A stretch of DNA of 64,000 nt, from contig NZ_MDSK01000008.1 of the NCBI RefSeq assembly GCF_002940205.1, positions 1 to 64,000 of the forward strand, in the 5' to 3' direction. The translations under genes and the position numbers were made by a program. Below are positions 39,604 through 49,600 of this stretch, one piece after another. Each line of letters begins with the position of its first letter. Position 1 is the stretch's first letter. Under the pieces are notes generated by a model that was not told the DNA's origin, made no database searches, and saw only the letters and a list, made by a program, of their open reading frames with translations. This stretch comes from Xanthomonas arboricola pv. guizotiae (lineage in GTDB: Bacteria; Pseudomonadota; Gammaproteobacteria; Xanthomonadales; Xanthomonadaceae).

Positions 39604-40632
39604 ATGGAACTTCGCCCAGAACAGCTCGCCGGCCAGTCCAATCAGCCGCTGCAGCCGGTCTACCTGATCGCCGGTCCGGAGACCTTGCGCGTGCTGGAGG
39701 CGGCCGATGCGGTGCGCGCACGCGCGCGCGCCGAAGGCATCAGCGAACGCGAGGTCTTCGATGCCGATGGCCGGGAGTTCGACTGGAACCAGCTGGATGC
39801 GACCTTCAACGCGCCCAGCCTGTTCAGTCCGCGCCGGCTGGTGGAAGTGCGCCTGCCCAGCGGCAAGCCGGGCAAGGAGGGCGCCGAGGTCATCACCCGC
39901 TTCTGCGCCAACCCGCCGCCGGATGTGGTGCTGTTGATCACCGCCAACGACTGGAGCAAGGCGCACCAGGGCAAATGGGCCGATGCGATCGGCCGCATCG
40001 GCACCATTGCGGTGGCTTGGGCGATCAAGCCGCATGAACTGTCCGACTGGATCGAGCGCCGCCTGCGCGCGCAAGGTCTGCGCGCCGATGCGGCCGCCGT
40101 GCAGCGCCTGAGCGAGCGGGTGGAAGGCAACCTGCTGGCTGCCGCGCAGGAAATCGACAAGCTCGCCTTGCTGGCCGACGGCAAGACGCTGGACCTGGAG
40201 GCGATGGAGTCGCTGGTCGCCGATGCCGCGCGCTACGACGTGTTCCGCCTGGCCGAAACCACGTTTTCCGGGCAGCCGGCCGCAGCGATCCGCATGCTCG
40301 CCGGCCTGCGCGCCGAAGGCGAGGCGGTGGCCGCGCTGATGCCGATCCTGATCAAGGAACTGCTGCGCACCGCGTCCCTGGCCAAGGTGCAGGCCAACGG
40401 CGGCAACCTCGCTGCCGAAATGAAGGCGCAGGGCCTGTGGGAATCGCGCCAGGCGCCGTTCAAGCGCGCGCTGCAACGGCATCCCGAACCACGCCGCTGG
40501 GAGCGCTTCGTCGCCGAAGCCTCGCGGGTCGACCGCATGGCCAAGGGCCGTGCCGACGGCGACCCCTGGGTCGGCCTGGAGCGCCTGCTGGTGGCCGTGG
40601 CCGAATCCCGCGCGGTGAGATTGCTGGCGTGA
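39604..40632 (+). CDS. holA: DNA polymerase III subunit delta
   Basis: A 342-residue clamp-loader subunit that opens the beta sliding clamp. The N-terminus PVYLIAGPETLRVLEAADAVRARARAEG and the segments LFSPRRLVEVRLP, WIERRLRAQGLRADAAAVQRL and EGNLLAAAQEIDKLALL are typical of HolA. The length is normal. Its stop overlaps the GTG start of nadD (GTGA at 40629-40632), so the two are translationally coupled. Confidence 0.95.
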   Translation: MELRPEQLAGQSNQPLQPVYLIAGPETLRVLEAADAVRARARAEGISEREVFDADGREFDWNQLDATFNAPSLFSPRRLVEVRLPSGKPGKEGAEVITRFCANPPPDVVLLITANDWSKAHQGKWADAIGRIGTIAVAWAIKPHELSDWIERRLRAQGLRADAAAVQRLSERVEGNLLAAAQEIDKLALLADGKTLDLEAMESLVADAARYDVFRLAETTFSGQPAAAIRMLAGLRAEGEAVAALMPILIKELLRTASLAKVQANGGNLAAEMKAQGLWESRQAPFKRALQRHPEPRRWERFVAEASRVDRMAKGRADGDPWVGLERLLVAVAESRAVRLLA

Positions 40633-41477
40633 AGGCCGGCGATGCCGCCACCGGCGACCACGCCTCCGCCAAAGACGAGCGACCGGCCTCCCCACGCAGC
40701 GCATCCCCCGACCAGGCCGCAGCTGCGGCCCCCACCTCTCCGCCCACCGACTCCCGCCCGGCAGCACCGAACCCACGCTCTTCCGATTCTCCAATCCCGA
40801 TTCCCGAATCCCCGCTCTACCTGTACTACGGCGGCACCTTCGACCCGGTCCATCTGGGCCACCTCGCCATCGCCTGCGCCGCGCGCGACGAACTGGGCGC
40901 GCTGGTGCGCCTGGTACCGGCCGCCGATCCGCCACACCGTCCCGCACCCGGCGCCACCGCAGCGCAGCGCGCGCGCATGCTGGAGCTGGCGCTGGCCGAC
41001 ACCCCCGGGCTGGCGCTGGATACCCGCGAGCTGCAACGCGCCAGCCGCGACCGTGCGCCGTCCTACACCGTCGATACCTTGCGCGCGCTGCGCGCCGAGC
41101 TCGGCCCCACGACACCGATCGCCTGGCTGCTCGGTGCCGATGCCTTCGTCGGGCTGAGCAGCTGGCATCAGTGGGAGGATCTGTTCGAACTGGCGCATTT
41201 CGTCATTGCCGCGCGTCCGGGCACCACGCTGGACCTGGCCGATGCGCCGCAGCTCGCTGCAGCAGTGCAGGGCCGCTGGGCCGCCAGTCCGGGCGAGCTG
41301 GGCATCTCGCCGGCCGGCCGCCTGTGGTCGCTGCAGCAGCCGTTGCGCGGCGAATCGGCCAGCGCGGTGCGCTCGCGCATCGCCGGCGGCGGCGACTGGC
41401 AGGCGCTGCTGCCGGCATCGGTGGCCGCATTTATCGCGCACCAGGGCCTCTACGGCTGCGCCCTGCCGACTCGCTGA
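40629..41477 (+). CDS. nadD: nicotinate-nucleotide adenylyltransferase with an unusual N-terminal extension
   Basis: NadD adenylates nicotinate mononucleotide in NAD synthesis. The catalytic nucleotidyltransferase domain begins with LYLYYGGTFDPVHLGH (HxGH motif), has AAADPPHRPAPGATAAQRARMLELAL, and ends with SATAVRSRIA-like SASAVRSRIAGGGDWQALLP. Before this lie about 60 low-complexity residues (Ala/Pro/Ser/Asp), the last part being SDSPIPIPESP, encoded by a copy of the GGGAATCG-type repeat. No ATG lies near the domain start, so I use the GTG that overlaps the holA stop. The extension is unlike normal NadD. Confidence 0.88.
   Translation: MKAGDAATGDHASAKDERPASPRSASPDQAAAAAPTSPPTDSRPAAPNPRSSDSPIPIPESPLYLYYGGTFDPVHLGHLAIACAARDELGALVRLVPAADPPHRPAPGATAAQRARMLELALADTPGLALDTRELQRASRDRAPSYTVDTLRALRAELGPTTPIAWLLGADAFVGLSSWHQWEDLFELAHFVIAARPGTTLDLADAPQLAAAVQGRWAASPGELGISPAGRLWSLQQPLRGESASAVRSRIAGGGDWQALLPASVAAFIAHQGLYGCALPTR
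40783..40813. repeat. dispersed repeat copy inside the nadD reading frame
   Basis: A 31-bp run containing AATCCCGATTCCCGAATCCC, the minus-strand form of the GGGAATCG-type repeat. It encodes the Pro/Ile/Ser stretch just before the NadD catalytic domain. Confidence 0.7.
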
Positions 41478-41534
41478 ACACGCAGCCGGCCGGACCGGCC
41501 TATAATTCACGCCAATTCCATCGAGTTGCCCGCT

Positions 41535-41945
41535 TTGACCACCCAAGCCCAAGTCATCAAGACCTCCATCCCGAATCCGCCGCCGTCCGTGCCGGCCCTG
41601 CTGGCCACCGTGCGCGAGGCCGTGGAGGAGCTCAAAGCCAAGGACGTGGTCGAGATCGATGTGCGCGGCAAGTCCAGCGTCTGCGATTACATGGTGGTCG
41701 CCTCGGGTACCTCGACCCGCCACGTGAAGTCGATTGCCGAAGAAGTGGTCAAGTTCGCCAAGCGGCTGGACGTGATGCCGCTGGGCGTGGAAGGCGAGCG
41801 CGAGGCCGAGTGGGTGCTGGTGGACCTGGGCGACGTGGTGGTGCATGTGATGCTGCCGCGCGTGCGCGAGTTCTACGCGCTGGAGCGTCTGTGGACGGTG
41901 GGCGACCAGCGTCCGGACGACGCGGACGCGGATGCCCAAGAGTGA
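41535..41945 (+). CDS. rsfS: ribosomal silencing factor RsfS
   Basis: A 136-residue RsfS/DUF143 protein that binds ribosomal protein uL14 and blocks subunit joining when nutrients are scarce. The core EELKAKDVVEIDVRGKSSVCDYMVVASGTSTRHVKSIAEEVV and EGEREAEWVLVDLGDVVVHVM is unmistakable, with the tail RVREFYALERLW. A TTG start is likely, at 41535 or in frame at 41526; there is no ATG before the core. It follows nadD by 57 bp, the usual order. The 15 or so acidic residues at the C-terminus are variable in the family. Confidence 0.93.
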   Translation: MTTQAQVIKTSIPNPPPSVPALLATVREAVEELKAKDVVEIDVRGKSSVCDYMVVASGTSTRHVKSIAEEVVKFAKRLDVMPLGVEGEREAEWVLVDLGDVVVHVMLPRVREFYALERLWTVGDQRPDDADADAQE

Positions 41946-41956
41946 GTGAGCCGGGC

Positions 41957-43072
41957 ATGCCGCGCAATGCCCGACCCCCGACCGGTGCGCCTGCCTCGCA
42001 GGCGCTGCAACAGCTGCGCAGCCAGGGCGCGCACGCCGCCGGCGCGCAGCTGTCGCCGGCACGCAAGCGCTTCGACCGATTGCTGCGCGACCTGGAACGG
42101 CATCGTGCCGACCTGCAGGCCTGGCAGCTTGCACTGTCGCAGTGGCGCACGCGTTACCACGCCGAATTGCAGCCCTTGCTCGACCACCGCCGCGCGGCCG
42201 ACATCGCCCTGGTCGAAGCGCTGGACCGTGCGCATGCCACGGTCAAGCTGGGCAAGGCCGACCGCGCCTTCCTGTCCGAGTTGCTGTGCGATATCGCCGC
42301 CCCGCTGATCGAGGCCGGCCACGCGTCGTTGCGCCCGATCTACGATCGCCACAGCGCAGCCGGTTACGACCAGGAGGTCGCCGAATCCGATGCGCTGATG
42401 AAGCAGATCCTCGGCCAGGCCTACGGGCTGGATGCCGACGAGCTGGATGGCATCGATTCGCCCGAGCAGCTCTACGAGCGCGTCAGCGAGCGCCTGCAGC
42501 AGGAGCATGCGCAGCAACAGCAACGCCGCACGCAACGGCGCAAGCGTGCCGAGCACAAGGCGGCGGGGGAGCATGCCGAGCCGCCTCCATTGCGCGAGCT
42601 GTATCGCAAGCTGGCCGGCAATCTGCATCCGGACCGCGCCAACAGCACCGACGACCACGCCGCGCGCACCATCCTGATGCAGCGGCTCAACGCGGCCTAC
42701 AAGGCCGGCGATCTGCTGGGTCTGCTCGAACTGCAGGCCGAGATCGGCCTGATGGACGCGCAAGGCGTGGATGCGATGAGCGCCGCGCGCCTGCAGGACT
42801 ACAACCGCGAGCTGGATCGGCAGTGCAGGCAGCTGCAACAGCAGGTGCGGCAGCAATCGGACGACTTTTGCGCCGAGTACGGGCTGGAGCTGCCGTCGCG
42901 CCCCAAGCCGGAGCGACTGGGCCGCTTGATGGCCCAACTCAAGCGCGAAGTCGAAGACGACCTGATGGACGCGCGCCTTGGCCTGCGCGAGCTGGAACAC
43001 CCGCAATCGTTCAAGCGCTGGTTGAAGCTGCAGCGCGCCCTGGCGGGTGCGCCCGACGCGCCCTGGTTCTGA
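41957..43072 (+). CDS. J-domain-like helical protein
   Basis: A protein of about 371 residues, mostly charged alpha-helix and coiled coil. Near residue 220 is LRELYRKLAGNLHPDRANSTDDHAARTILMQRLNAAYKAGDL, which has the HPD tripeptide and flanking helices of a DnaJ J-domain, but placed internally. This suggests a DnaK co-chaperone; the helical arms are otherwise unassigned. The ATG at 41957 is used. An in-frame GTG at 41942 overlaps the rsfS stop and would add five residues, so coupling to rsfS is possible. It interrupts the usual rsfS-rlmH adjacency. Confidence 0.78.
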   Translation: MPRNARPPTGAPASQALQQLRSQGAHAAGAQLSPARKRFDRLLRDLERHRADLQAWQLALSQWRTRYHAELQPLLDHRRAADIALVEALDRAHATVKLGKADRAFLSELLCDIAAPLIEAGHASLRPIYDRHSAAGYDQEVAESDALMKQILGQAYGLDADELDGIDSPEQLYERVSERLQQEHAQQQQRRTQRRKRAEHKAAGEHAEPPPLRELYRKLAGNLHPDRANSTDDHAARTILMQRLNAAYKAGDLLGLLELQAEIGLMDAQGVDAMSAARLQDYNRELDRQCRQLQQQVRQQSDDFCAEYGLELPSRPKPERLGRLMAQLKREVEDDLMDARLGLRELEHPQSFKRWLKLQRALAGAPDAPWF

Positions 43073-43294
43073 TCCCGGTTCTGAATGTCGCCGCGGGCGC
43101 GCACGCCCGCTACCGCAGGTGCGCGCGCGTGCTGTGCGCAGTTGCGGCTGGACACGCTGCCAGCCGGGCAATCGCGACGCGTGCGTGCGCGGCCTTGTGC
43201 CGGCGGCCGGGTCGCCGCTGCCGAACCGATGCCGGTCCGTTCGGCAGCGGTGGCCGTTGCCAATGTCTACGAAAGCCAGCTTACCGCCGCAGGC

Positions 43295-44836
43295 TCACAA
43301 CGGCCCGCGCTCCCACGGCCCGGTGATCGCCAGGGTGATGCCCGGGGTCTGGATGTTGACGAACAGGGTACGCGCCAGCGGATCCCAGCAGGCGCCGCAG
43401 AACTCGGTATCGCGGTAATCGCCCTCGGCAACGGTCTTGCCGGCATCGGCGATCTGCTGCGAGGTGAGCTGCACATTGTTCTTGGCCAGGTAGAACGACT
43501 CGCCGCCGCGGGTCAGCCCGAGCAGCCGCGCGCCGGGGCCGTAGTCGTCCGGGCTTGCGCCGCCGTCCTCGCATAGCACCACCCCGCCGCGTGCGCTGAC
43601 GGTGACGTTGTCCGGGTTGTGCGCGGCCAGTTGATTGCCGCTGACGAACAGGGCGCTCAGGCGTTGCGTGAACAGGTCCAGCACCCATACCGCGCCATTG
43701 CCGTAACCGCGGCGGCCCTGTGCATCCACGCCGGTGCTGGTGTCGACGATGAAGAGCTTGCCGTAGCTGTACCAGATGCCTTCGCCACGGCTCATGCGCA
43801 GCGCACCATCGGCCCAGGCCTGCGCGAACGGGCCGCTCAACGTGTCGTTGGCGCCGATATCGGCAAAGCCGGCCGGCGCGGCGATGCTGTCCAGATCCGG
43901 CTCTTCGATGTCCACCCATTCCAGCTGGAACTGCTGGCCGATGCTGGCGACGGTGAGGTCGGCATTGCGCCGCCCGCGCACGCGTGCGGCCTGCAGCCGG
44001 CCACCGTTTTCCAGCGAGCCATTGCGGCCGCGGCGGTCGTTGGGAATGAAGCGGTACAGCCCGGCCTTGTTGCGGTCGTCCTCGGTGAGATAGACGATGC
44101 CGGTGCGCGGATCGATCGCCACCGCCTCGTGGCTGAAACGCCCCAGGCCCACCAGCGGGCGGCCGGTGGTGCGCTGGCTGTCCGGGTCCACCTCGAACAC
44201 GTAGCCATGCTTGCGGCCGGTGCTGGACACTGCATTGGTCTTGATCTCCTCGCAGCTCAGCCAGGTGCCCCACGGCGTGGGGCCACCAGCGCAGTTGACC
44301 AGGGTGCCGCCCAGGCTGGGCTCCAGGCTGCCCCAGCCGCGGCGGCCGTAACTCAGCGTGGTGGTGCCGCCGCCGGCGGATTGGGTGCCGCTGACGATGC
44401 CGGTGTCGTACATCGCCGGCGCGCGGAACGGCGTGGCCGCACCACGTTCGTGGTTGCGGATCAACACGTATTCCAGGCCGCGCAGCGGGTCGCTGCCGGG
44501 ACGCCAGTCGGGCCGACGCAGGCCGACCACGGCCATGCCGTCGTGGCGGTCGGGGCAGGGCTGGCCATCGTCCATGCGGTCGCCACTCCAGCCGAACGAG
44601 CGATAGCTGAAGCCGTGCGGCAGCTGCAGCAAGGGCAGGCCGGTGCTCTGGTCGGCGACCGGCGCGAGCGGGCCATACCGGCTGGGCACCGGGGCAAGTT
44701 GCAGCGGCGGCGAGGAACTGTTGGCGGCCTGGGCCTGGCGCGACTGCAGCGCACTCAAACTGCCAAGCGCACCGGCGGCCATCACGGCAGCACTGCCCTT
44801 GAGCACCTGGCGGCGGGCGGGATCGAAAATCGGCAT
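43295..44836 (-). CDS. PhoX-family alkaline phosphatase (DUF839)
   Basis: A 513-residue exported protein. A twin-arginine signal ARRQVLKGSAAVMAAGALGSL (RR at residues 8-9) sends it folded to the periplasm through Tat. The body has the DUF839/PhoX beta-propeller features VLIRNHERG, GGTTTLSYGRRGWGS, NCAGGPTPWGTWLSCEE and FSHEAVAIDPRTGIVYLTEDDR, which in PhoX hold the calcium/iron site. It should release phosphate from organic esters. It is divergent from rlmH with a 121-bp gap. I could not test for a Pho box. Confidence 0.88.
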   Translation of the reverse strand: MPIFDPARRQVLKGSAAVMAAGALGSLSALQSRQAQAANSSSPPLQLAPVPSRYGPLAPVADQSTGLPLLQLPHGFSYRSFGWSGDRMDDGQPCPDRHDGMAVVGLRRPDWRPGSDPLRGLEYVLIRNHERGAATPFRAPAMYDTGIVSGTQSAGGGTTTLSYGRRGWGSLEPSLGGTLVNCAGGPTPWGTWLSCEEIKTNAVSSTGRKHGYVFEVDPDSQRTTGRPLVGLGRFSHEAVAIDPRTGIVYLTEDDRNKAGLYRFIPNDRRGRNGSLENGGRLQAARVRGRRNADLTVASIGQQFQLEWVDIEEPDLDSIAAPAGFADIGANDTLSGPFAQAWADGALRMSRGEGIWYSYGKLFIVDTSTGVDAQGRRGYGNGAVWVLDLFTQRLSALFVSGNQLAAHNPDNVTVSARGGVVLCEDGGASPDDYGPGARLLGLTRGGESFYLAKNNVQLTSQQIADAGKTVAEGDYRDTEFCGACWDPLARTLFVNIQTPGITLAITGPWERGPL

Positions 44837-44957
44837 CGAACGACTCCTGCAGGCCGGGTAGTGCACCGACCCTAGAAGCCCGCTGTAACCGCACCATGAC
44901 ACCGCTGTGATCGACCCGGTTCCGATGCCCAAGCTGTGACGCGGATATCATGTCGTC

Positions 44958-45428
44958 ATGAAATGCCGACTTATCGCTACCGGCGAGCGCGCACCGGCCT
45001 GGGTGGCGCAGGGCTTTGCCGAATATCAGAAACGTCTCTCGCACTGGATGCCGCTGGAGCTGGTCGAGATCGAACCCGGCCTGCGTGGCAAGGGCCGCGA
45101 TGCGCAACGCGCGATCGACGACGAAGGCCGCCGCGTGCTCGCCGCGCTGCCCAAGAACGCCCATGTGGTCGCGCTGGATATCCCGGGCCGCCCGCTCAGT
45201 TCGGAACAGCTGGCCCAGCGCATGGAACACTGGCGCGGGCAGGGCCGCGATCTGGCGTTCCTGATCGGCGGCCCCGAAGGTCATGCCGCCGAGGTGCTGA
45301 AAAGCGCCAGCGAAAGCTGGTCGATCGGCCCGCTGACCCTGCCGCACATGCTGGTGCGCCTGATCGTCGCCGAGCAGCTGTACCGCGCTGCGGCGATGCT
45401 GGCCAACCATCCGTATCACCGCGCCTAA
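44958..45428 (+). CDS. rlmH: 23S rRNA (pseudouridine-1915-N3)-methyltransferase
   Basis: A 156-residue SPOUT methyltransferase of the RlmH/YbeA family. It begins MKCRLIATGERAPAWVAQGFAEYQKRL and contains the knotted cofactor region LAFLIGGPEGHAAEVLKSA and LTLPHMLVRLIVAEQLYRA, ending ANHPYHRA, all standard. It methylates pseudouridine at position 1915 in the ribosome decoding helix. In most relatives it directly follows rsfS; here two genes intervene, one of them on the other strand. Confidence 0.97.
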   Translation: MKCRLIATGERAPAWVAQGFAEYQKRLSHWMPLELVEIEPGLRGKGRDAQRAIDDEGRRVLAALPKNAHVVALDIPGRPLSSEQLAQRMEHWRGQGRDLAFLIGGPEGHAAEVLKSASESWSIGPLTLPHMLVRLIVAEQLYRAAAMLANHPYHRA

Positions 45429-45664
45429 GCGGCATGCGCGATGGCAGCATTCCGCGCGTCGCCGCTGCTTTCGGGATGGCTGTGCGGGCGAGTAGCCGCG
45501 CGCATCCTCAACCCGATCCGCGAGACCGTACGTCGTCGCGTGCACGCAAGGCGCAATGCAATGATGCGCATGCAACGGCTGAAACCGTGGCCTCGCAGCG
45601 GCCGGCTGCGCAACGCCAGGCCATGCGGCGACCGGGCATCCGGGTCGCCGCAGGTGATGACGCA

Positions 45665-46333
45665 TCAGTTCAACGAAAAACTCACCGGCACCAGGCCGTA
45701 GGCCTGCACGGCCTGACCGTTCTGCATCGCCGGCTGGAAGCGCCAGTTGCGCAGCACCTGGCTGCGTGCCGCCAGGTCGAGCGCGCGATGACCGCTGCTG
45801 GTCTGCACGCTCACCTCGGCCGGGCGCCCATCGGTACCGACCAGCACGCGCAGCAGCACCGTACCCTGCTGCCCCGCACGCAATGCAGCCACCGGGTAAC
45901 TCGGTGCGGGCGAGCTCAGATACTGCAGCTGACCTGCCTCGACCGGGCCGCTGGGCGCGGCAATCGCCGGCGCGCTGTCAGACACCGCCTCCGAGACCGC
46001 AGGTAAGGCGAACGCTGCGTTGTCGACCACGGCGGGCTCACTGATCACCGGGGCCTGCACCTGCACCGGCACCGTGGTCGGCGGTGTGTGCGTCGTCTGC
46101 GGCGTGAACTCCACCTTGATCGGAAACACCGGTGGCGACGGCGTCTCGATGGTGATGGGCATGACCCAGCGTTCTTTCGGTACGGGCTGCTGCGGAATTG
46201 CCCGGTACGAGAGCGGTATCAACAACAACCCGCCAGCGAGCAGATGCAAGGCCACCGCCGTGCTCATCGCCAGCACGCGCGAGGTGTCGATGCCGGTGGA
46301 TCGGGAAGAAACCTGCGATTGCGTGCGAACCAT
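45665..46333 (-). CDS. TonB-family energy transducer
   Basis: A 222-residue protein. One N-terminal transmembrane helix (LAMSTAVALHLLAGGLLLIPL, about 20-40) precedes a Pro/Val/Thr-rich periplasmic spacer. A C-terminal TonB domain follows, with PAPSYPVAALRAGQQGTVLLRVLVGTDGRPAEVSVQTSSGHRALDLAA and NWRFQPA. It should link ExbB/ExbD to a TonB-dependent receptor; a large receptor gene lies next upstream on the same strand, so a dedicated pairing is plausible. AGGAGG lies close to two adjacent ATGs (46336, 46333); the second is better spaced. Confidence 0.9.
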   Translation of the reverse strand: MVRTQSQVSSRSTGIDTSRVLAMSTAVALHLLAGGLLLIPLSYRAIPQQPVPKERWVMPITIETPSPPVFPIKVEFTPQTTHTPPTTVPVQVQAPVISEPAVVDNAAFALPAVSEAVSDSAPAIAAPSGPVEAGQLQYLSSPAPSYPVAALRAGQQGTVLLRVLVGTDGRPAEVSVQTSSGHRALDLAARSQVLRNWRFQPAMQNGQAVQAYGLVPVSFSLN

Positions 46334-46555
46334 CATCCACCTCCTCAACGGAACTGCGGAAAGGACCAGCGCGACCCGGACGCACTACACCATCCGGTAG
46401 CGTAGGTTTACCTCAGCGCGCGCGGCTGCACAAGCGGGGCGCGTGTCTGCGAAGGCGTTGCACACCGCGAAGGATGCCGGAGCGATTCCGCGACCATGTC
46501 GATATCGATCGCTGGCCGGCTTTTTAAGGCGCAAACAGAACAGGATTACTCGTAG

Positions 46556-46585
46556 GCAAACGCCCAGCCGGAGCTGGGCGTTTGC
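46556..46585 (-). terminator. hairpin downstream of the TonB-dependent receptor gene
   Basis: A perfect 13-bp stem, GCAAACGCCCAGC/GCTGGGCGTTTGC, with a 4-base loop, lies 58 bp after the receptor stop. There is no long T-run after it, so it may slow decay or stop transcription only partly. Confidence 0.6.
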
Positions 46586-46595
46586 GGTAGAAAAG

Positions 46596-46617
46596 CCCAG
46601 CCCGTTGCGGGGCTGGG
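46596..46617 (-). terminator. second hairpin after the receptor gene
   Basis: An 8-bp stem CCCAGCCC/GGGCTGGG with a GTTGCG loop, 26 bp from the receptor stop and just before the stronger hairpin. The two together look like a tandem 3' end of the receptor transcript. Confidence 0.5.
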
Positions 46618-46642
46618 GAAACGACGCTGACGGGAGAGTGCG

Positions 46643-49600
46643 TCAGTAGTCGTACGACACCGAGAACATCGCGTAGCGCGGCTGGGTGAAGAACGCGCCC
46701 ATGTTGTAGGTGTTGGACAGGGTGAACGGGCTGTCTTCCCAGGTGGAATCGACCTGCAGCGGCTTGCGCTCGTTGAAGATGTTGAACGCCTGCAGGGTCA
46801 TGGCAAGCTTGTTGTCCGCGAATGCCGGGCGATAGGTCAGGCCCAGGTCGACGATCTTGGTCCACGGCAGCCGGCCGGCATCGCCCGGACGCGACGGCTG
46901 GCCGTTGCAGGTGTGGTAGGAGGAGCCATAGCCCACCGGGTCGCCGGCGTCGGAATCTTCGCTGATGCCGTTGATGCTCACGTAACCCAGGCAGGACTTC
47001 GGCGTGCCGGACAACACACGGATATTGCCGGCGATCAGCCATTCCGGCGCGATCTGGTAAGAGCCGTAGATCTTGATCTGATGACGTCGATCGTTGGCCA
47101 GATAGCCGCCGGAATACCACATGAGTGCGGCCGCATCCCAATCCTGGGTTTTGGACACATCGGTCTGCCCGATATCGGATTTCACCTGGCCTTCGGTATT
47201 GCCGAAGTTGCGCGACCAGGTGTAGTCGATACGGCCTTCCCACTTGCCGTCGAACGGATGCTGCAGGAACAGGTCCACTGCCAGATAGGTGCGCTTGGCC
47301 TCCTTGTCGAAGCCCCAGTCCGAGGGCGACATTGACACCGAGGTGCGGCCGGACCCATTGAGGTTGGCCAGGCTGAAGGAGTTGGTTTCGCCGGGATTGA
47401 AGATGATGCAGCCGGGCACGTTGACGGTGCTCGGGTCGACACCCGATGCGGTCAACTTGGTGCGCATCCGGTCCGCATCGCAGACGTCGTCAATGGTGGC
47501 GCCGAGTGTGCGATAGGTGGCTTTGGCGCCAGTGACCCAGCTCTCACCCAGCGTCTTGTCGAAGCCGAGCATGAACTCGTCCTGGTACATCGACTTCAGG
47601 TCGGTGGCGGCAATGCCGGCGGCATCCGGTGCCTGACCGCATTCCAGATTGGAGGACACGACGTTGCCCGAACAGGAGAATCCGGCGGAGGGATCGACCG
47701 CGACCGGCGTCAGCCCGGTCGGGCTGCCTTGCGCATCGATGCCGGTGTAGGTGAAGTATTCGCGCGTAAACGTGGACGGCGATGCGCCACGGATGGCCAC
47801 GCTATTGGGCAGTGCCAGGTAGTAGCGGCCGGCGTTGCCGTAGACCTTGAGCGACGAATCGCCGAACACGTCCCAGCTCAGTCCCAGGCGCGGCGCCCAC
47901 TGGTCGCCACTGGTCACGTAGGGCACGCCCGCGTCGTTGAAGTTGGTGAACTTGTCGTTGCGGATACCCAGCGTCAACAGCAGCTTGTCGTTGACCTGCC
48001 ACTTGTCTTCGAGGAAGTAGGCTTTCTGCTCGACCGACATGCTGGTTGCCGTACTGAACACCGAGCGATAGGCGTAGTAGCCGTTGCCACCGGCCGGGCC
48101 CACGCCCAGCGCAGCGCTGATGGGCGAGGTGGGGCGCGAAGAGCGACCGTAGATCCAGCGGAAGCCGGGGCCGGTGGTGATGACACCTTCGTTGTTGGCG
48201 TTGAAATACATGTTGTCCACACCTGCAGTGAGGGTGTGGCTGCCCAGCACGTATTCCAGGTCGATGCGCAGTCCGCGCGTCTTGTTTTCGCCATCGCGCG
48301 CCTGGCTGGAGGTCTGGTTGTTGCGGATCTCGCTGCCTCCGGTGATGGCCGGATCCTGCAGATTGGTATTGCTCAGCAACGGCGCGGTGCTGGGGTTGTT
48401 GCGGAAGTCGGTCTGGCGGCTCTTGCCGTAGGTGGCACTCAGGGTCAGATCATCAGTGATATAGCTGGTGTACTTGCCGATGTAATAGCGGTCGTTGACC
48501 TTGACCGTATCGGCGAATGCGCCGTTGGCGTCGCCGTTGACGCCCGCATAGCCACCGAAATCGCTGTAGGCACCGCCTTCGCGGTAATTGTTCTTGACGC
48601 CGGTCAGTTCGAGGATATTGCTGTCGTTGATGTTCCAGTCGATCTTTGCGTAGACCTTCGGCTCATCGAGGCGGTAGTTATTGCGGCCGATCACCGGGTC
48701 GTCCCGGCGTGCGGTGGACACCCCTTCGGTGCGTTCCTGCTCTGCGGCAACGAATACGAACAAGCGGTCTTCGATCAGCGGGCCGCCGCCATAAACGCTA
48801 TAGACCGTATTCCAAAAGGTGTCGTCCTTTCGGCTACGGTAAAGAGTGCCGGGCAGGCTGTCGTCGCTGTATTCATAGCCGGCAGGTGGTGCGGCATCCG
48901 GGTAGAAGACATTTTTGTAGTCGCTGGACAGCGACTTCGGACGCCATAGCACCTGTGCGCCGAAGTGCCATTCGTTGGTGCCGCGCTTGCCGACCTGGCT
49001 GAGCACGCCGCCTGCGGAGCGGCCATACCGGGCGCTGTAGCCGCCGGTATAGGTTTCCTGCTGGTCGATAGCGCCGAACGGCAAGGTGACGCCACCGATG
49101 TTGGAAAGCGGGTTGGAGCTGAGATAGCCGTTGAGGTAATAGGCGTTTTCGGTCACGCCGGCGCCGCCGAAGGAAATCGCATTGCCGAAATAGCCGCTGC
49201 CCTGCACGGCCCCTGGCGACAGCAGTGCAATGGCTTCGCCAGAGCGCGCCAGCGGCAAACGCTGCAACTGCTCGGCAGTAATCACGGTGCGCGAGGCGGT
49301 GGCGGACACATCCACCGGCGAGATGTTCTTGCCGGTCACGGTGATCGTGCCCAGGGTGGCGGTGTCACCGGCGGCAACGCCGCCGAAGGACACATCGGTG
49401 CCTGCGCCGACGCGCAGGGCGATGTTCTTGCGTGTCTCTACGGATTGTCCGTCGCGTTGCAAGGTGACCGTATAAGTGCCGACGGGAAGATTGCCGATCG
49501 CGTAGCGCCCGTTGGCATCGACGATCGCGGTCCGGGCAAAACCGGTATCGCTTTGTGCCGTGACGGTTGCACCGGCGGCAGCGGGTGCACTGCCGTAAAT

